Counted from the first letter of the stretch, positions 50,324 through 60,531 are shown. The stretch is 64,000 nucleotides of DNA from Desulfonatronum thiosulfatophilum (GCF_900104215.1 NZ_FMXO01000002.1:62001-126000); one strand, 5' to 3'. Numbers and translations are program-made. The notes: generated from the sequence alone by a model not told the origin.

Positions 50324-51718
50324 TCAGTGCTCCCCGTGATCGTGTCCATTTCCGTGGTGGTCCTGGTCCGCGGGCTTCGCGGGGCCGGTCTCTGACTTCA
50401 TCCGGACCGGGTTGCCGAAGGAGGGATCGCTGCTCACCTTGTAGGCCACCGTTCCCGGCGGATGATCGTACCAGCCGGGATCGCCGTATTCGTCGGGGCC
50501 AAGTTCATCCCGAACCTTCATGATGCTCATCATTCCGCCCATGGCGATATTGCCGAAGGGGCCCTTGCCCATGAACATGGGCAAGGTGTTTTCCGGCCCG
50601 GGCATGTGCCCGGCATCGGTGTGATCCTGGTGATCGGCCATGCCGTGACGGCCCATGGCCATGTAGCCCGGCAGGATTTGACGGATGCGTTCCTCGATGC
50701 CGCTCTGATCCACGCCAATGGTGTTGGCGATTTCATGGGCCATGGGATTCATGGTGTGATGGGCCATGTGGCAATGAAAAGCCCAGTCTCCGGGCACGGC
50801 GGTGAATTCAATATCCCGGGTCTGGCCCACGCCGACGATCTCCGTGGCTTCCGAGCGCCATAAATTGCGCGGCCACCGTCCGCCGTCGCTGCCCGTGACC
50901 AGAAAATGCACGCCATGCAGATGCATGGGATGGTTCCACATGGACAGGTTGCCCATCCGGATGCGCACCCGTTCTCCCGTGCGGGCCACCATGGGCGCCG
51001 TTGCCGGAAAGACCTTGCTGTTGATGGTCCAAAGGTCGAAATCCACCATCACCGAGGGGTCGGGGCGATAGGTGCCCGGATGGAGCGCCCAGTTGTGCAA
51101 AAGGAGGACAAAGTCCCGATCCACCGGAGCATCCGCGGGATCCCGGGGATGGATGACGAACATGCCCATCATGCCCATGGCCATTTGGACCATCTCGTCC
51201 ACATGCGGATGATACATCTGGGTACCGTGCTGCCGCAGGGTGAATTCGTAGGCAAAGGTCTCTCCGGGTTCGATGTGCGGCTGAGTCAGGCCGCCCACGC
51301 CGTCCATGCCGCTGGGCAGCTTGAATCCATGCCAGTGCACGGATGTCGGCTCCCCAAGAAGGTTGGTCACGTAGATGCGCACATGGTCGCCTTCCACCGC
51401 CTCGATGGTCGGACCGGGCGTCGTGCCGTTGTACCCCCAGCAGTGGGCCCAGCAGCCCGGAGCGAATTCGTGGTCGATCTTCTCGGCCACCAGGTGAAAC
51501 TCCTTGACGCCGTTGTTCATCCGGAAGGGCAGGGTCCAGCCGTTGGGAGTGTGCACGCGCGCGTGCCTGTTGCGCTGCCCGCGCGACCCTGTCTGACCCA
51601 TGACGTGTCCATCATGTTCATGATGTCCCATGTCAGCGGAAACCGGTTTGGCGCCGATCAGGGCATGGGCCAAAGCGCCCGCTCCCGCGCCCACGAGAAA
51701 ATTGCGTCGGGAAACCAT
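50324..51718 (-). CDS. multicopper oxidase (Tat-exported, copper-resistance type)
   Basis: A 464-residue enzyme. Tat signal SRRNFLVGAGAGA, then a His/Met-rich stretch (MGHHEHDGHVMG). Copper-ligand motifs are all present: SVHWHG, MYHPHVDEM, WNHPMHLHGVHF and AFHCHMAHHTM. A C-terminal tail is again His-rich (DHHGNGHDHGEH). Likely oxidises Cu(I) or phenols in the periplasm. The ATG at 51718 follows GGAGGACATTAAG; the longer frame overlaps the TolC-like gene and is rejected. Translationally close to the TolC-like gene, whose stop is at 51720. Confidence 0.92.
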   Translation of the reverse strand: MVSRRNFLVGAGAGALAHALIGAKPVSADMGHHEHDGHVMGQTGSRGQRNRHARVHTPNGWTLPFRMNNGVKEFHLVAEKIDHEFAPGCWAHCWGYNGTTPGPTIEAVEGDHVRIYVTNLLGEPTSVHWHGFKLPSGMDGVGGLTQPHIEPGETFAYEFTLRQHGTQMYHPHVDEMVQMAMGMMGMFVIHPRDPADAPVDRDFVLLLHNWALHPGTYRPDPSVMVDFDLWTINSKVFPATAPMVARTGERVRIRMGNLSMWNHPMHLHGVHFLVTGSDGGRWPRNLWRSEATEIVGVGQTRDIEFTAVPGDWAFHCHMAHHTMNPMAHEIANTIGVDQSGIEERIRQILPGYMAMGRHGMADHQDHTDAGHMPGPENTLPMFMGKGPFGNIAMGGMMSIMKVRDELGPDEYGDPGWYDHPPGTVAYKVSSDPSFGNPVRMKSETGPAKPADQDHHGNGHDHGEH

Positions 51719-51719
51719 C

Positions 51720-53219
51720 TTAATGTCCTCCGTGGTGGTGATGCTCGTGATTTTCTGGTTCCGGCGCATGGTGCTCATGGTCCGGCTCGTCGTGGTCGTG
51801 TTCGGAGTGATCGTGTTCCGCCGCTTCATCCGGATCGATCAACTCCGGAAGCCGGATCAACTCCTTCTTGAAGCGCAGCCCGCTGGGCAATTCGGTTCCG
51901 ACCAGCCGCGCCAGCTCGGTCCTGGCGATCCAATAGTCCCGCACGGCTTCAACATAGCCATGATAGGCATCGTACTCCTGCTGCTTGGCGCGGATCAGGT
52001 CAAAGACATCGTCCAGCATGAAATTGACCCGCTCCTGCGTCCGCTCCACGATGTCGACCCGGCTTGGAACCAGGACATCCCGGTATTCGAACACCTTTTC
52101 TCGTGCGCCGAGCACCCGCTGGTGGGCCAGATAGACCTCGTTGCCGGTCGCGATTTCCAGGGCGTCCAGCCTTGCCAGCCCGGCCTCCAGGCGTGCATCG
52201 GATCGCAAAATTGCCCCCTGATTCTGGTTGAACAACGGCAGGGATAAGGAGATGAACGGACCGAACAGGCGACTGCGATCCGTCTCGCGCTCAAATTCGA
52301 CTCCGAGTTCCGCCTCTCCGATATACCGATACCTTCGGGCCAGGGTCACGCCCTCGGCCAGCAGATCCAATTCCCGTCGCACCGAGACCAGTTCCAGCCG
52401 TTGCTCATGGGCCAGTATCAAAATCTCGTTGGGATCGTCCTCCGCAACCACCGGCAGGGCCAGCCCCTGCTCCACGGACCAGACAGCCTCCGAGGCATGC
52501 AATCCCATCAGGCGGTTCAGTTCAAAACGCGCCTCTTCCACCAGCATCCTGGCGTCCACCGCGGCCAGGCGGGCCTCGGACGCCGCTGCCTGCTCCAGAT
52601 GCAGCGCCAGTGCTGAAATATTTCCGGCCTCCCTGAATCGTCCGGCAAGTTCAGAGGACAACCCGGACGCCCTTTCCTGTAACTCCCGCAACCGGGCGAT
52701 CTCCCGTGCGGCGGCCAGTCTGTAGAAGGCCGCTTCCGTGCGGGCGATCAAGTCCAGAATCGCGGCGGCGACTTCCGTCTTTGTCCGCTCCAGCTGTCCT
52801 TCGGATATCCGTCGACGTGACGGCATCAGGAGCAGATCGGCAAAATTCTGAGCCAAGCCGAACGTCAGTTGATTTGCCATCCCGGATTCGCTGGAAGTCA
52901 TGATGGAGGCGGAAAAATTGGGATTGCTGAGCCGTCCGGCCTGCAGCACGTCCGCGGAAGCGATGCCCAGGTCGGCGTAAAGTTTGCGCAGTTCCGGGTT
53001 GTGCGTCACGGCGAGCCGGACGGTATCGGCCCTGGTCAAAGTTTCACCCTGAAGTTGGGGGCGTTCGAAAACGTCAGGGGACAACTCCGGAAGATGACCG
53101 CGACGCTCGACGGCCATTGCCGCCACGCTTCCGGCGCCACGATCCGCGGGCACGCTCGCGCATCCCGTCAGGATAAACAAAAACGCCATCACCCAAATGA
53201 TTCGCAACGCGTTCCTCAT
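51720..53219 (-). CDS. TolC-family outer membrane lipoprotein (CusC-like)
   Basis: A 499-residue outer membrane efflux protein with a lipobox (FLFILTGCASV, Cys20). Two OEP repeats are seen, starting with LAVTHNPELRKLYADLGIA and GNEVYLAHQRVLGAREK. It ends in a long His/Glu/Asp tail (DHSEHDHDEPDHEH-type), which probably binds metal. The ATG at 53219 follows AAGGA. Co-transcribed with the multicopper oxidase; with the RND genes to the right it suggests copper or silver export. Confidence 0.88.
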   Translation of the reverse strand: MRNALRIIWVMAFLFILTGCASVPADRGAGSVAAMAVERRGHLPELSPDVFERPQLQGETLTRADTVRLAVTHNPELRKLYADLGIASADVLQAGRLSNPNFSASIMTSSESGMANQLTFGLAQNFADLLLMPSRRRISEGQLERTKTEVAAAILDLIARTEAAFYRLAAAREIARLRELQERASGLSSELAGRFREAGNISALALHLEQAAASEARLAAVDARMLVEEARFELNRLMGLHASEAVWSVEQGLALPVVAEDDPNEILILAHEQRLELVSVRRELDLLAEGVTLARRYRYIGEAELGVEFERETDRSRLFGPFISLSLPLFNQNQGAILRSDARLEAGLARLDALEIATGNEVYLAHQRVLGAREKVFEYRDVLVPSRVDIVERTQERVNFMLDDVFDLIRAKQQEYDAYHGYVEAVRDYWIARTELARLVGTELPSGLRFKKELIRLPELIDPDEAAEHDHSEHDHDEPDHEHHAPEPENHEHHHHGGH

Positions 53220-53486
53220 CAGTGTTCCTTGTGAGTAACTATTCATTGTTCAAATGGTCCATCGCAAGGACCCGCCGGCAAGACACCTCAAAAGTACAAG
53301 TAAAGCGACGGGGCTGTTTGTACAGGAAAACCTTTGGAGAACATGAAGGTGGGGAGCGGCAAATGGCCCCCGGATTATATGCCCAAACAGATCGCAGAAT
53401 GATTCTGATCTTGATCAAACGGACGAACAGTTTTGGTATCGTAGACAATTTTGGAAATTCGCGCTGTGATTTCCCACAATTCCAGA

Positions 53487-55172
53487 CTACGACGAATCCA
53501 CGGGAAAAAAGAGGTGAAAGCGTGCCCCCTGTCCGGGTTTGCTGTAAAACTGAATGAACCCGCCATGCTCCTCGATGATTTTTTTGCAAATGGGCAGCCC
53601 CAGTCCGGAGCCAAGATCTTTTCCCGTGGTGAAAGGCTCAAACAGGACGTCGGCCATGTCCTCCGACACGCCCGGCCCATTATCCGCGACAACAAGCTCC
53701 ATCCACCGGCGATTTTCCTTTACAACCGCCTGCGCACTAACGCTCAGCCGGCCTCCGTCGGGCAATGCTTCCAGGGCGTTGTCCAGCAGCTGATTCAGGA
53801 CGATCGCGATCTGTTCCGCATTCATCGATATCAAGGGGAGCGGCGAGATGCTCACATGCATATCAATTCCGCGCGCACCGATTTGGGAACGATAACGATC
53901 CAGGACACCCTGGAGCACGTCGGCCAGGGATTGGCCCGCGGAGAGAGGAGCTCTGTCCCGGGCAAAAATGAGCAATTCCTTCAACATTCTTTCCAGCCGA
54001 TGCAATTCAGCCAGAATAATACCGGCATAACGGCGTTCTTGCTCACTTTGGGCAACCGTTTCCAGACGCCGGGCAAAACCTCCCGCGGCAGTCAGTGGAT
54101 TTCTGATGGCATGGGTCACATTGGTGGTCATCCGGCCCAAGGCGGCCATCTTTTCCGTGTGAACCAACTGCTCCTGAGCCGTTTCCAGTTGTTGCCTGAC
54201 CCGGTCCACCTCCAGTTCAAGGGTTGCATTCCATGATTGTAATTTTTCTCTGGAAGCATGCAGTTCTTCCACCATCGAATTGAAGCTGACGCCAAGCAGA
54301 CTCAACTCATCTTGAGGCGGCTCTTCCTGTTGACGGCCCGACGATTTCTGAAAAGAGACCAGCAAGTCCCGCAGAGAGGAAACGACCAGCTTGTTGAAAA
54401 GAACGCCCAGGGCAATAAAGATGAAAAACAAGGTCGCAAAAATAATAAGGAAACCGGATACAGCCCGCTCCTTCAACTGGCTCAAGGCAGTGTCCACGGG
54501 TATGCCCACGGAGATCACTCCGGCCAATTCCCCGGCACTGCGACCAAATCCTCCCACGGAACCGTAGGTCTCAATCAGTTCCGGCGGCGCGTGTGCCGGA
54601 TCGCCATGACAGCGCAGACACTCCTGTCGAAAATAAACCGGCTTGAAGCGACGATATTCAGGCTGCTCCACCACATCCATTATCCCCTGCCACTCCCGTT
54701 CACCGGGATGCTCCCGGAAGTAGGCAATCATCTCCACTTCAAATTCTCGTGATTCATATTTCGGGTTGCGGGCATTGATTGAAGTCCGACGATACTCAAT
54801 GTGGGGCAGAGCCGGAGAAAGACGATCCGCGAACGCCCGCGCCACATATGAGGTGGACATGGCCTCGCGCAGGAAATAGTCGTCACCCAGCAATTCGAAC
54901 ATCACCGGCCGCAGTTCCTCGCGCACATACGCCCTGCTGGCTTCCACCGCGGACATGAACAGTTCCGACTCGGCATAGGCCTTGTCCATAAGCTGACGAC
55001 GTTCGTAAACGTAAAGGCCCAAAGCCCCACCAAGACAAAAAAACAAAAGAATCAAGGAAGTGCCGATCAAGAACTTTGTCTGCAGCCCCAAGGAAGGCTG
55101 CTCCCGCTGATGATGGCCATGACCTACTTTTTGGTCTTTGGGTGAATCGAGATCCTGTCTGGCTGTTTGCAT
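53487..55172 (-). CDS. sensor histidine kinase with DUF3365 haem-binding-type domain
   Basis: A 561-residue membrane kinase: first helix TKFLIGTSLILLFFCLGGALGLYV, a periplasmic DUF3365/Tll0287-like domain with one CLRCH c-type haem motif, second helix VSGFLIIFATLFFIFIALGVLF, a HAMP-like linker, then HisKA with NVTHAIRNPLTA (phospho-acceptor His) and an intact HATPase (NQLLDNALEALP, VADNGPGVS, GSGLGLPICKK). Such kinases are thought to sense redox, gas or haem state. No response regulator is adjacent. The start at 55172 has only a weak ribosome-binding site. Lies beside the copper genes. Confidence 0.88.
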   Translation of the reverse strand: MQTARQDLDSPKDQKVGHGHHQREQPSLGLQTKFLIGTSLILLFFCLGGALGLYVYERRQLMDKAYAESELFMSAVEASRAYVREELRPVMFELLGDDYFLREAMSTSYVARAFADRLSPALPHIEYRRTSINARNPKYESREFEVEMIAYFREHPGEREWQGIMDVVEQPEYRRFKPVYFRQECLRCHGDPAHAPPELIETYGSVGGFGRSAGELAGVISVGIPVDTALSQLKERAVSGFLIIFATLFFIFIALGVLFNKLVVSSLRDLLVSFQKSSGRQQEEPPQDELSLLGVSFNSMVEELHASREKLQSWNATLELEVDRVRQQLETAQEQLVHTEKMAALGRMTTNVTHAIRNPLTAAGGFARRLETVAQSEQERRYAGIILAELHRLERMLKELLIFARDRAPLSAGQSLADVLQGVLDRYRSQIGARGIDMHVSISPLPLISMNAEQIAIVLNQLLDNALEALPDGGRLSVSAQAVVKENRRWMELVVADNGPGVSEDMADVLFEPFTTGKDLGSGLGLPICKKIIEEHGGFIQFYSKPGQGARFHLFFPVDSS

Positions 55173-55447
55173 TATCAACCCCAATGGGAATATGAATTTC
55201 CTTCCGGAGCCCTTCCTCGTCACTCCTTCATCCTTTTCAGCCCTTCAACAAGTTCAGCATCACGCAGCTGGTAAAGTGGCCCCCTTTCTCCAGACAAAAA
55301 TGAGCCGAGTTGGAGCTGGAATCTCTCATTCACAGCTGCACGGCCCCCTCTATTCCATTGCGACCCCTAGCAACCCATGGCGCCAATCAGACGGGTTCCG
55401 CCGGAACCAGCTGGCTGGACGTGTAGTCCCGGCGGACAGTGTTTCCA

Positions 55448-55475
55448 TTGACACGCGAAACTCGGGATATATGAA
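55448..55475 (+). promoter_or_regulatory. possible promoter of the degenerate kinase gene
   Basis: TTGACA (55448-55453), spacer 16, TATGAA (55470-55475), 42 bases before the ATG at 55518. A small hairpin GGTTCC-GCC-GGAACC lies further left near 55388. Confidence 0.5.
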
Positions 55476-55517
55476 AAAGTATGTTCATCCGAACATTTAC
55501 TTTATCAGGAGCATCTC

Positions 55518-56534
55518 ATGAACACGCGACATGGCGGATTCAGACATTGGCTGGTGGTGGCATCTTCAATCCTGGCCGTTTCCATACTGCATTTCGGAGA
55601 AATCGCCGGCGGCCTCGGCCTGCACGCCATCCACCGCGAACTGTACTTTATCCCCCTGCTGCTTGCCGCCTTCTGGTTCGGATTGAAACGCGGATTGTAT
55701 GTGGCCATGGCTGTTTCCACCATCTATATTGCCGGTCTTGTCTTCACGGGATTTCACCATCAGAACCCGTTGACCGCGGGTGTCCAGGTAGCAATCTTTC
55801 TTATCGTGACCGCCCTGCTCGGCAGGCTTTCAGACAACCAGCGCCGTAAACAAGCCGCACTGATTGAGGCAGGTAAACTTGAAACCCTGGGACAGGCCGC
55901 CGGGACGTTGAGCCAGGAACTGAAATGGCTCATGGATTCGATCCAGGACATCCACGACAAAGCCGGCGGCTTCAAGGACCCCGAACTGGAACGCCGATTC
56001 AATTCGGAAATGAAACACGCCGAAACATTGTCAACCGTGCTTTCGGATTTCATTCCCGAACGCCATGCCGTAACGCACGCCGGAGACCTCAATGCGGTTG
56101 TCAAAACAGCTCTGAACAACCTATCTCAGGATGCCGCGGTTCGAGGAATCCGCTTCCGACTAAACGTTGATGTTTCAGGTTGTCCAGCCACCACCGACAG
56201 GGAATCCGTAGCCTGGGCTCTGAACAAAATCCTCAAAAATGCTTTGGAAGCGACTCCCGCGGACAAGGAAATCACTGTGACTACCAAACGTGGAGCCGAT
56301 GATTGCCGGATAGAAGTCAGTGATCAGGGTCCGGGGATTGCCGAAAAACATATGGAAAAAATCTTCACCCCGTTCTTCACCACCAAGCCGGGCGGTCAGG
56401 GACTCGCCCTGGCCAGCAGTCGCAAATCCCTGCGCGACCTTGGGGGAGATATCCTGGTTTCCGGAGGTCCGGGCAAAGGAGCGACCTTCACCATCATTCT
56501 TCCACGCGAGCTGAACCGGCCAAGCCGTGTCTGA
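55518..56534 (+). CDS. histidine kinase-like protein lacking the phospho-acceptor histidine
   Basis: A 338-residue protein. An N-terminal four-helix membrane domain (about 11-102; LHAIHRELYFIPLLLAAFWFGL resembles MASE/DUF4118-type sensors) is followed by a HisKA-like dimerisation helix and an intact HATPase (NKILKNALEAT, SDQGPGIAEKHMEKIFTPFFTTK, GGQGLALASS). In the HisKA helix the usual A-H-E-I-x-N-P reads L-S-Q133-E-L-K-W, so the histidine is Gln. It may act as a scaffold, a phosphatase or through a partner kinase. The start follows AGGAG. Confidence 0.82.
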   Translation: MNTRHGGFRHWLVVASSILAVSILHFGEIAGGLGLHAIHRELYFIPLLLAAFWFGLKRGLYVAMAVSTIYIAGLVFTGFHHQNPLTAGVQVAIFLIVTALLGRLSDNQRRKQAALIEAGKLETLGQAAGTLSQELKWLMDSIQDIHDKAGGFKDPELERRFNSEMKHAETLSTVLSDFIPERHAVTHAGDLNAVVKTALNNLSQDAAVRGIRFRLNVDVSGCPATTDRESVAWALNKILKNALEATPADKEITVTTKRGADDCRIEVSDQGPGIAEKHMEKIFTPFFTTKPGGQGLALASSRKSLRDLGGDILVSGGPGKGATFTIILPRELNRPSRV

Positions 56535-56640
56535 TCGCGTACTCATGTGCCCCGAATGGCAGTAGGTACTTGGATGACAATGCTGTCCGGCCATCTGTGA
56601 TTCAGAATGAATTCTCATTAGGTCCCAGTAAGATTTACCT

Positions 56641-59600
56641 TCATCTAAATCTGAGCTTGGATTCCTCCACCAGGCTGTAGAGGGTCGGCACCACGAAGAC
56701 GGTGAGCACGGCCAGGAGCATGCCTCCGAATGAAGGGATCGCCATGGGCACCATGATGTCCGAACCTCGTCCGGTGGAGGTGAGCACGGGCAACAAGGCG
56801 AGGATGGTCGTGGCCGAAGTCATCATCGCCGGTCGAATGCGACGGCTCGCACCTTCGATCACGGCCTCGCGAATTTTATGTTTGTCTGTTGTGTCCCGTG
56901 CATCCCTGACCTGGTTCAGATAAGTAGCCATAACTACCCCATTGTCCGAGGCAATGCCGAACAAGGCTAAAAAACCCACCCATACGGCAACGGAGAGGTT
57001 GATCGGATTCATCTGAAAAAGAAGACGCAGGTTCTGGCCGAAGATCTCAAAGTTCATGAACCACGGCTGTCCGTATAGCCAGATCATCAAGAATCCGCCG
57101 GCCCAAGCCACGATGATGCCGGAAAAAACCATGAACGTGGTTAACGTCGACCGGAACTGCAGGAACAGGATAATGAAGATGATCAGCAGTGATAAGGGCA
57201 AAATCACGGCCAGACGCTGCTGGGCCCGGATCTGATTCTCATAGGTACCGGCAAAAGTGTAGGACACTCCTGCCGGAAGGACGAATTCGCCGGTCTCGAT
57301 CTTGCTCAAAAGGTGATCTCTGGCAGCTTCCACCACCTCCACTTCGGCAAAGCCGGGTCGCATGTCGAAAAGCACGTACCCCGTCAGAAACGTATCCTCG
57401 CTGCGAATGACCTGCGGACCCCGGACGTACACGATGTCCGCCAACTGATTCAACGGTATCCGCCGTCCCCCTGGCGCATCGACCAGAATACGTTCCAATT
57501 CCTCCACGGAATCCCGCAACTCCCGCTTATAGCGAACTCGAACCGGATAACGTTCCCTGCCTTCCACCGTCATGGTCAAGGTATCGCCGCCCACCGCCGT
57601 CTCGATGACCCTCTGAGCCTGTGCGAGCATAATGCCGTGGCGGGCCAGGGCCTGTCGGTCGATCCGGATTTCCAGATAGGGTTTGCCGATGATCCGGTCG
57701 GCGATGACCGCGGCAGGCTGAATGGAATCCACTTCCTTGAGCAACCGCTCGATCTCCAGGCCCACGGATTCGATGGTGGCTTGATCCGGCCCGAAAACCT
57801 TCACTCCCATGGGTGCGCGCATTCCGGACTGGAGCATGACGATGCGCGCGGCAATGGGTTGCAGGTAGGGAGCAGAGGTTGTCCCGGGCATTTCCGCGCG
57901 GGCTGTAATCTGATCCCAGATGTCCTGCGGCCTGGAAATACCGGCCCAGGCGGCTCTCTCCGGATTCAATGCTGAGTCCAGACCCGGGCGCCAGAGCCTG
58001 AAAGGGCGGCCTGAAGCATCAGGCACCAATCGGCCCTCATCATCTCGCAGGAACTTGCCCCGCACCAGATAGGGCAGGCCGTCGCCCGCGGGCACCGGTT
58101 CCCCATAAGGATCTCGAAAATAATCCAACCTGTCCGGATCATGACGAAAACTGAGCAACCTGCCCCGTGCGTCGACCATGAACTCCGGATGGTAATTAAT
58201 TATTGTTTCGATCATGGATATGGGCGCGGGATCCAGCGGCGTTTCAGCCCGACCAAGCTTGCCCACGACCGTCTCCACCTCGGGAATGGCCGTTATCGCG
58301 ATATTCTGCTTTCGCAGCACGTCATGAACTTCATCGATGCTCGCGTGCGACATGGTCATGGGCATAAATAAAAATGAGCCTTCATCCAGGGGAGGCATGA
58401 ATTCCCTTCCCAAACCGGGAAAAGCATTCTCAAGAGCTGCAACCGGCCGCCATTGCTGAACCTGGTGCGGAAGCCTCGATGCAAATGTGCCTGCTCCCAG
58501 CCAGACCATCATTCCAAGCAGGACCAGCATCAAGGGCAAACTGAGGAAAAGCGGCTTATGGTTCAGACACCAACGCAGCATCCTGGGATAGAAGTATTGG
58601 AAGGAGAGGAAGATAAGGAGCAGTCCAAAAATAAGTACGGCGACGAACAGGAAATTTCGCACCGACCCCGGCACCGATCCAAGCGGCATCCAGAATGCCG
58701 CAAGAACATGAATCACCGCTATGGCCAGGACCGTGGTCTCAATGCGCCGCACAACCGCCGCCCAGCGATCGGAAAGCCGGTGCCGCAGAAAATTGCCGAC
58801 GGCAAAAAGCAGAAAAATCACGCCCAGCCACCAGGGAGCGAAGATTATCGCCAAGACCCCGGCTACCGCCAGTACCAGGGGCAGGAGCCAGGCCTGCAGG
58901 AACCAGGAACCGCCCTCGCCGCGCCGGCGGAAGAACAGATGAGCAAGAGGAGGGATCAAGGCCAGCGCTACGATGATGGAAGCCACCAGCGCAAAGGTTT
59001 TCGTAAAGGCCAGGGGCTTGAAGAGCCTGCCCTCGGCGGCCGTCATGGTGAATACGGGCAGGAAGCTGACAATGGTTGTTGCCATGGCCGTGGTGATGGC
59101 TCCGCCGACCTCCACGGTAGCCCGGCGTATGATCACGATTCGGGACTCGCCCGGCGATGCCGCCGACATATGTCTGAGGATGTTTTCGCTGACGATGATG
59201 CCCATGTCGACCATGGTCCCGATGGCAATGGCAATCCCTGCAAGAGCCACCACATTGGCGTCCACGTTGAACAGTTTCATGGCGATGAAGCTCATGAGCA
59301 CGGCGATGGGCAGCAGTGCGGAAACAATCAACGAGCTGGCCAGGTGCATGATCGCGAGGAGTACCACCGCCACGGTGACCAGCACCTGCTCGGTCAGGGC
59401 CGTCTGCAGAGTTTCAAGAGTTTCGAGAATCAGTCCGGTGCGATCGTAAAAGGGTACGATGGTCAGGGTACTCGTCGTGCCGTCCGGCAAAATCTTGCTC
59501 GGCAGCCCCGGCGAGATCTCCTCGATCTTGGCCTTGATATTCCCGATGACTTCCAGCGGATTTTCACCGTAGCGCACCGTGACCACTCCGCCGACCACTT

Positions 59601-60531
59601 CCGCTCCCCCCTTGTCCATCACCCCTCTGCGCAAGGCTGGTCCCTGGGCCACGTGCGCCACATCGCTGAGCAGGACCGGCTGATCGTCGCGCGCCGTGAT
59701 CACCGTATCTTCAAGGTCGGACAATGTCCGGATGAAGCCGATGCCGCGTATTACGTATTCGACCCGGTTGATCTCGATGGTTCGGGCGCCCACGTCCAGG
59801 TTGGACATGCGCACCGCATTGACGACTTCATCCAATGAAACGTCGTAGGCGCGAAGGGCGTCGGGATGGACGTCAACCTGATACTCCCTGACGAATCCGC
59901 CGATGGAACCAACGTCGCTCACCCCTCCCGCGGAAAGCAAGGCATACCGCACATACCAATCCTGAACGCTGCGCAATTCGTCGAGATCCCATCCCCCCGT
60001 GACGTTTCCCTGCTCGTCGCGCCCCTCAATGGTGTACCAGAAGACTTGCCCCAGAGGAGTGGCGTCCGGTCCGAGGGTGGGCTGCACCCCTGTCGGCAGG
60101 GTCCCCGCCGGCAGGCTGGCCAGTTTCTCCAATACCCGGGTGCGGGACCAATAGAATTCGACATCTTCGGAAAAGAGGACATAAATGATGGAAAAACCGA
60201 ACATGGAGTTGGAACGCACCGTCTCCACTCCGGGAATGCCCAACAGGGCAACAGTCAGGGGATAGGTGACCTGATCCTCGATATCCTGCGGCGAGCGCCC
60301 CATCCATTCCGTGAAAACGATCTGTTGGTTCTCGCCGATATCCGGAATCGCGTCCACGGGCACCGGATTTCGCGGCAGGTTCCCTATCTCCCAGTCAAAA
60401 GGCGCGACCGCTATCCCCCAGCTGATAAAGAACAGGAACAGAATTCCGACCACCAGCTTGTTGAACAGGCAAAAATCTACGATTCTGCCCAGAAACCCGC
60501 CTTTAGGATTATCAATGCTCGTGGCCGGCAT
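56641..60531 (-). CDS. cusA: CusA-type heavy-metal efflux RND transporter with extra membrane segments
   Basis: A 1296-residue inner membrane pump exporting Cu(I)/Ag(I) with CusB and an outer membrane channel. HME-RND motifs are visible: VDAIPDIGENQQIVFTEW, proton-relay Asp442 in GTMVDMGIIVSEN, and the CusA stretch GRAETPLDPAPISMIET. It is longer than the usual 1030-1060 residues. Part of the excess is about 90-110 residues at 540-645, with three hydrophobic stretches, between membrane helices 6 and 7. Its start overlaps the cusB end by 20 bases. Copper rather than zinc is inferred from the CusA-type motif and neighbours. Confidence 0.92.
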   Translation of the reverse strand: MPATSIDNPKGGFLGRIVDFCLFNKLVVGILFLFFISWGIAVAPFDWEIGNLPRNPVPVDAIPDIGENQQIVFTEWMGRSPQDIEDQVTYPLTVALLGIPGVETVRSNSMFGFSIIYVLFSEDVEFYWSRTRVLEKLASLPAGTLPTGVQPTLGPDATPLGQVFWYTIEGRDEQGNVTGGWDLDELRSVQDWYVRYALLSAGGVSDVGSIGGFVREYQVDVHPDALRAYDVSLDEVVNAVRMSNLDVGARTIEINRVEYVIRGIGFIRTLSDLEDTVITARDDQPVLLSDVAHVAQGPALRRGVMDKGGAEVVGGVVTVRYGENPLEVIGNIKAKIEEISPGLPSKILPDGTTSTLTIVPFYDRTGLILETLETLQTALTEQVLVTVAVVLLAIMHLASSLIVSALLPIAVLMSFIAMKLFNVDANVVALAGIAIAIGTMVDMGIIVSENILRHMSAASPGESRIVIIRRATVEVGGAITTAMATTIVSFLPVFTMTAAEGRLFKPLAFTKTFALVASIIVALALIPPLAHLFFRRRGEGGSWFLQAWLLPLVLAVAGVLAIIFAPWWLGVIFLLFAVGNFLRHRLSDRWAAVVRRIETTVLAIAVIHVLAAFWMPLGSVPGSVRNFLFVAVLIFGLLLIFLSFQYFYPRMLRWCLNHKPLFLSLPLMLVLLGMMVWLGAGTFASRLPHQVQQWRPVAALENAFPGLGREFMPPLDEGSFLFMPMTMSHASIDEVHDVLRKQNIAITAIPEVETVVGKLGRAETPLDPAPISMIETIINYHPEFMVDARGRLLSFRHDPDRLDYFRDPYGEPVPAGDGLPYLVRGKFLRDDEGRLVPDASGRPFRLWRPGLDSALNPERAAWAGISRPQDIWDQITARAEMPGTTSAPYLQPIAARIVMLQSGMRAPMGVKVFGPDQATIESVGLEIERLLKEVDSIQPAAVIADRIIGKPYLEIRIDRQALARHGIMLAQAQRVIETAVGGDTLTMTVEGRERYPVRVRYKRELRDSVEELERILVDAPGGRRIPLNQLADIVYVRGPQVIRSEDTFLTGYVLFDMRPGFAEVEVVEAARDHLLSKIETGEFVLPAGVSYTFAGTYENQIRAQQRLAVILPLSLLIIFIILFLQFRSTLTTFMVFSGIIVAWAGGFLMIWLYGQPWFMNFEIFGQNLRLLFQMNPINLSVAVWVGFLALFGIASDNGVVMATYLNQVRDARDTTDKHKIREAVIEGASRRIRPAMMTSATTILALLPVLTSTGRGSDIMVPMAIPSFGGMLLAVLTVFVVPTLYSLVEESKLRFR

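Noticed and set aside
58453-59838. 461-residue rightward frame opposite cusA
   Set aside because: Composition typical of an antisense shadow in GC-rich DNA (Arg/His/Gln-rich, no motifs); cusA explains the sequence.
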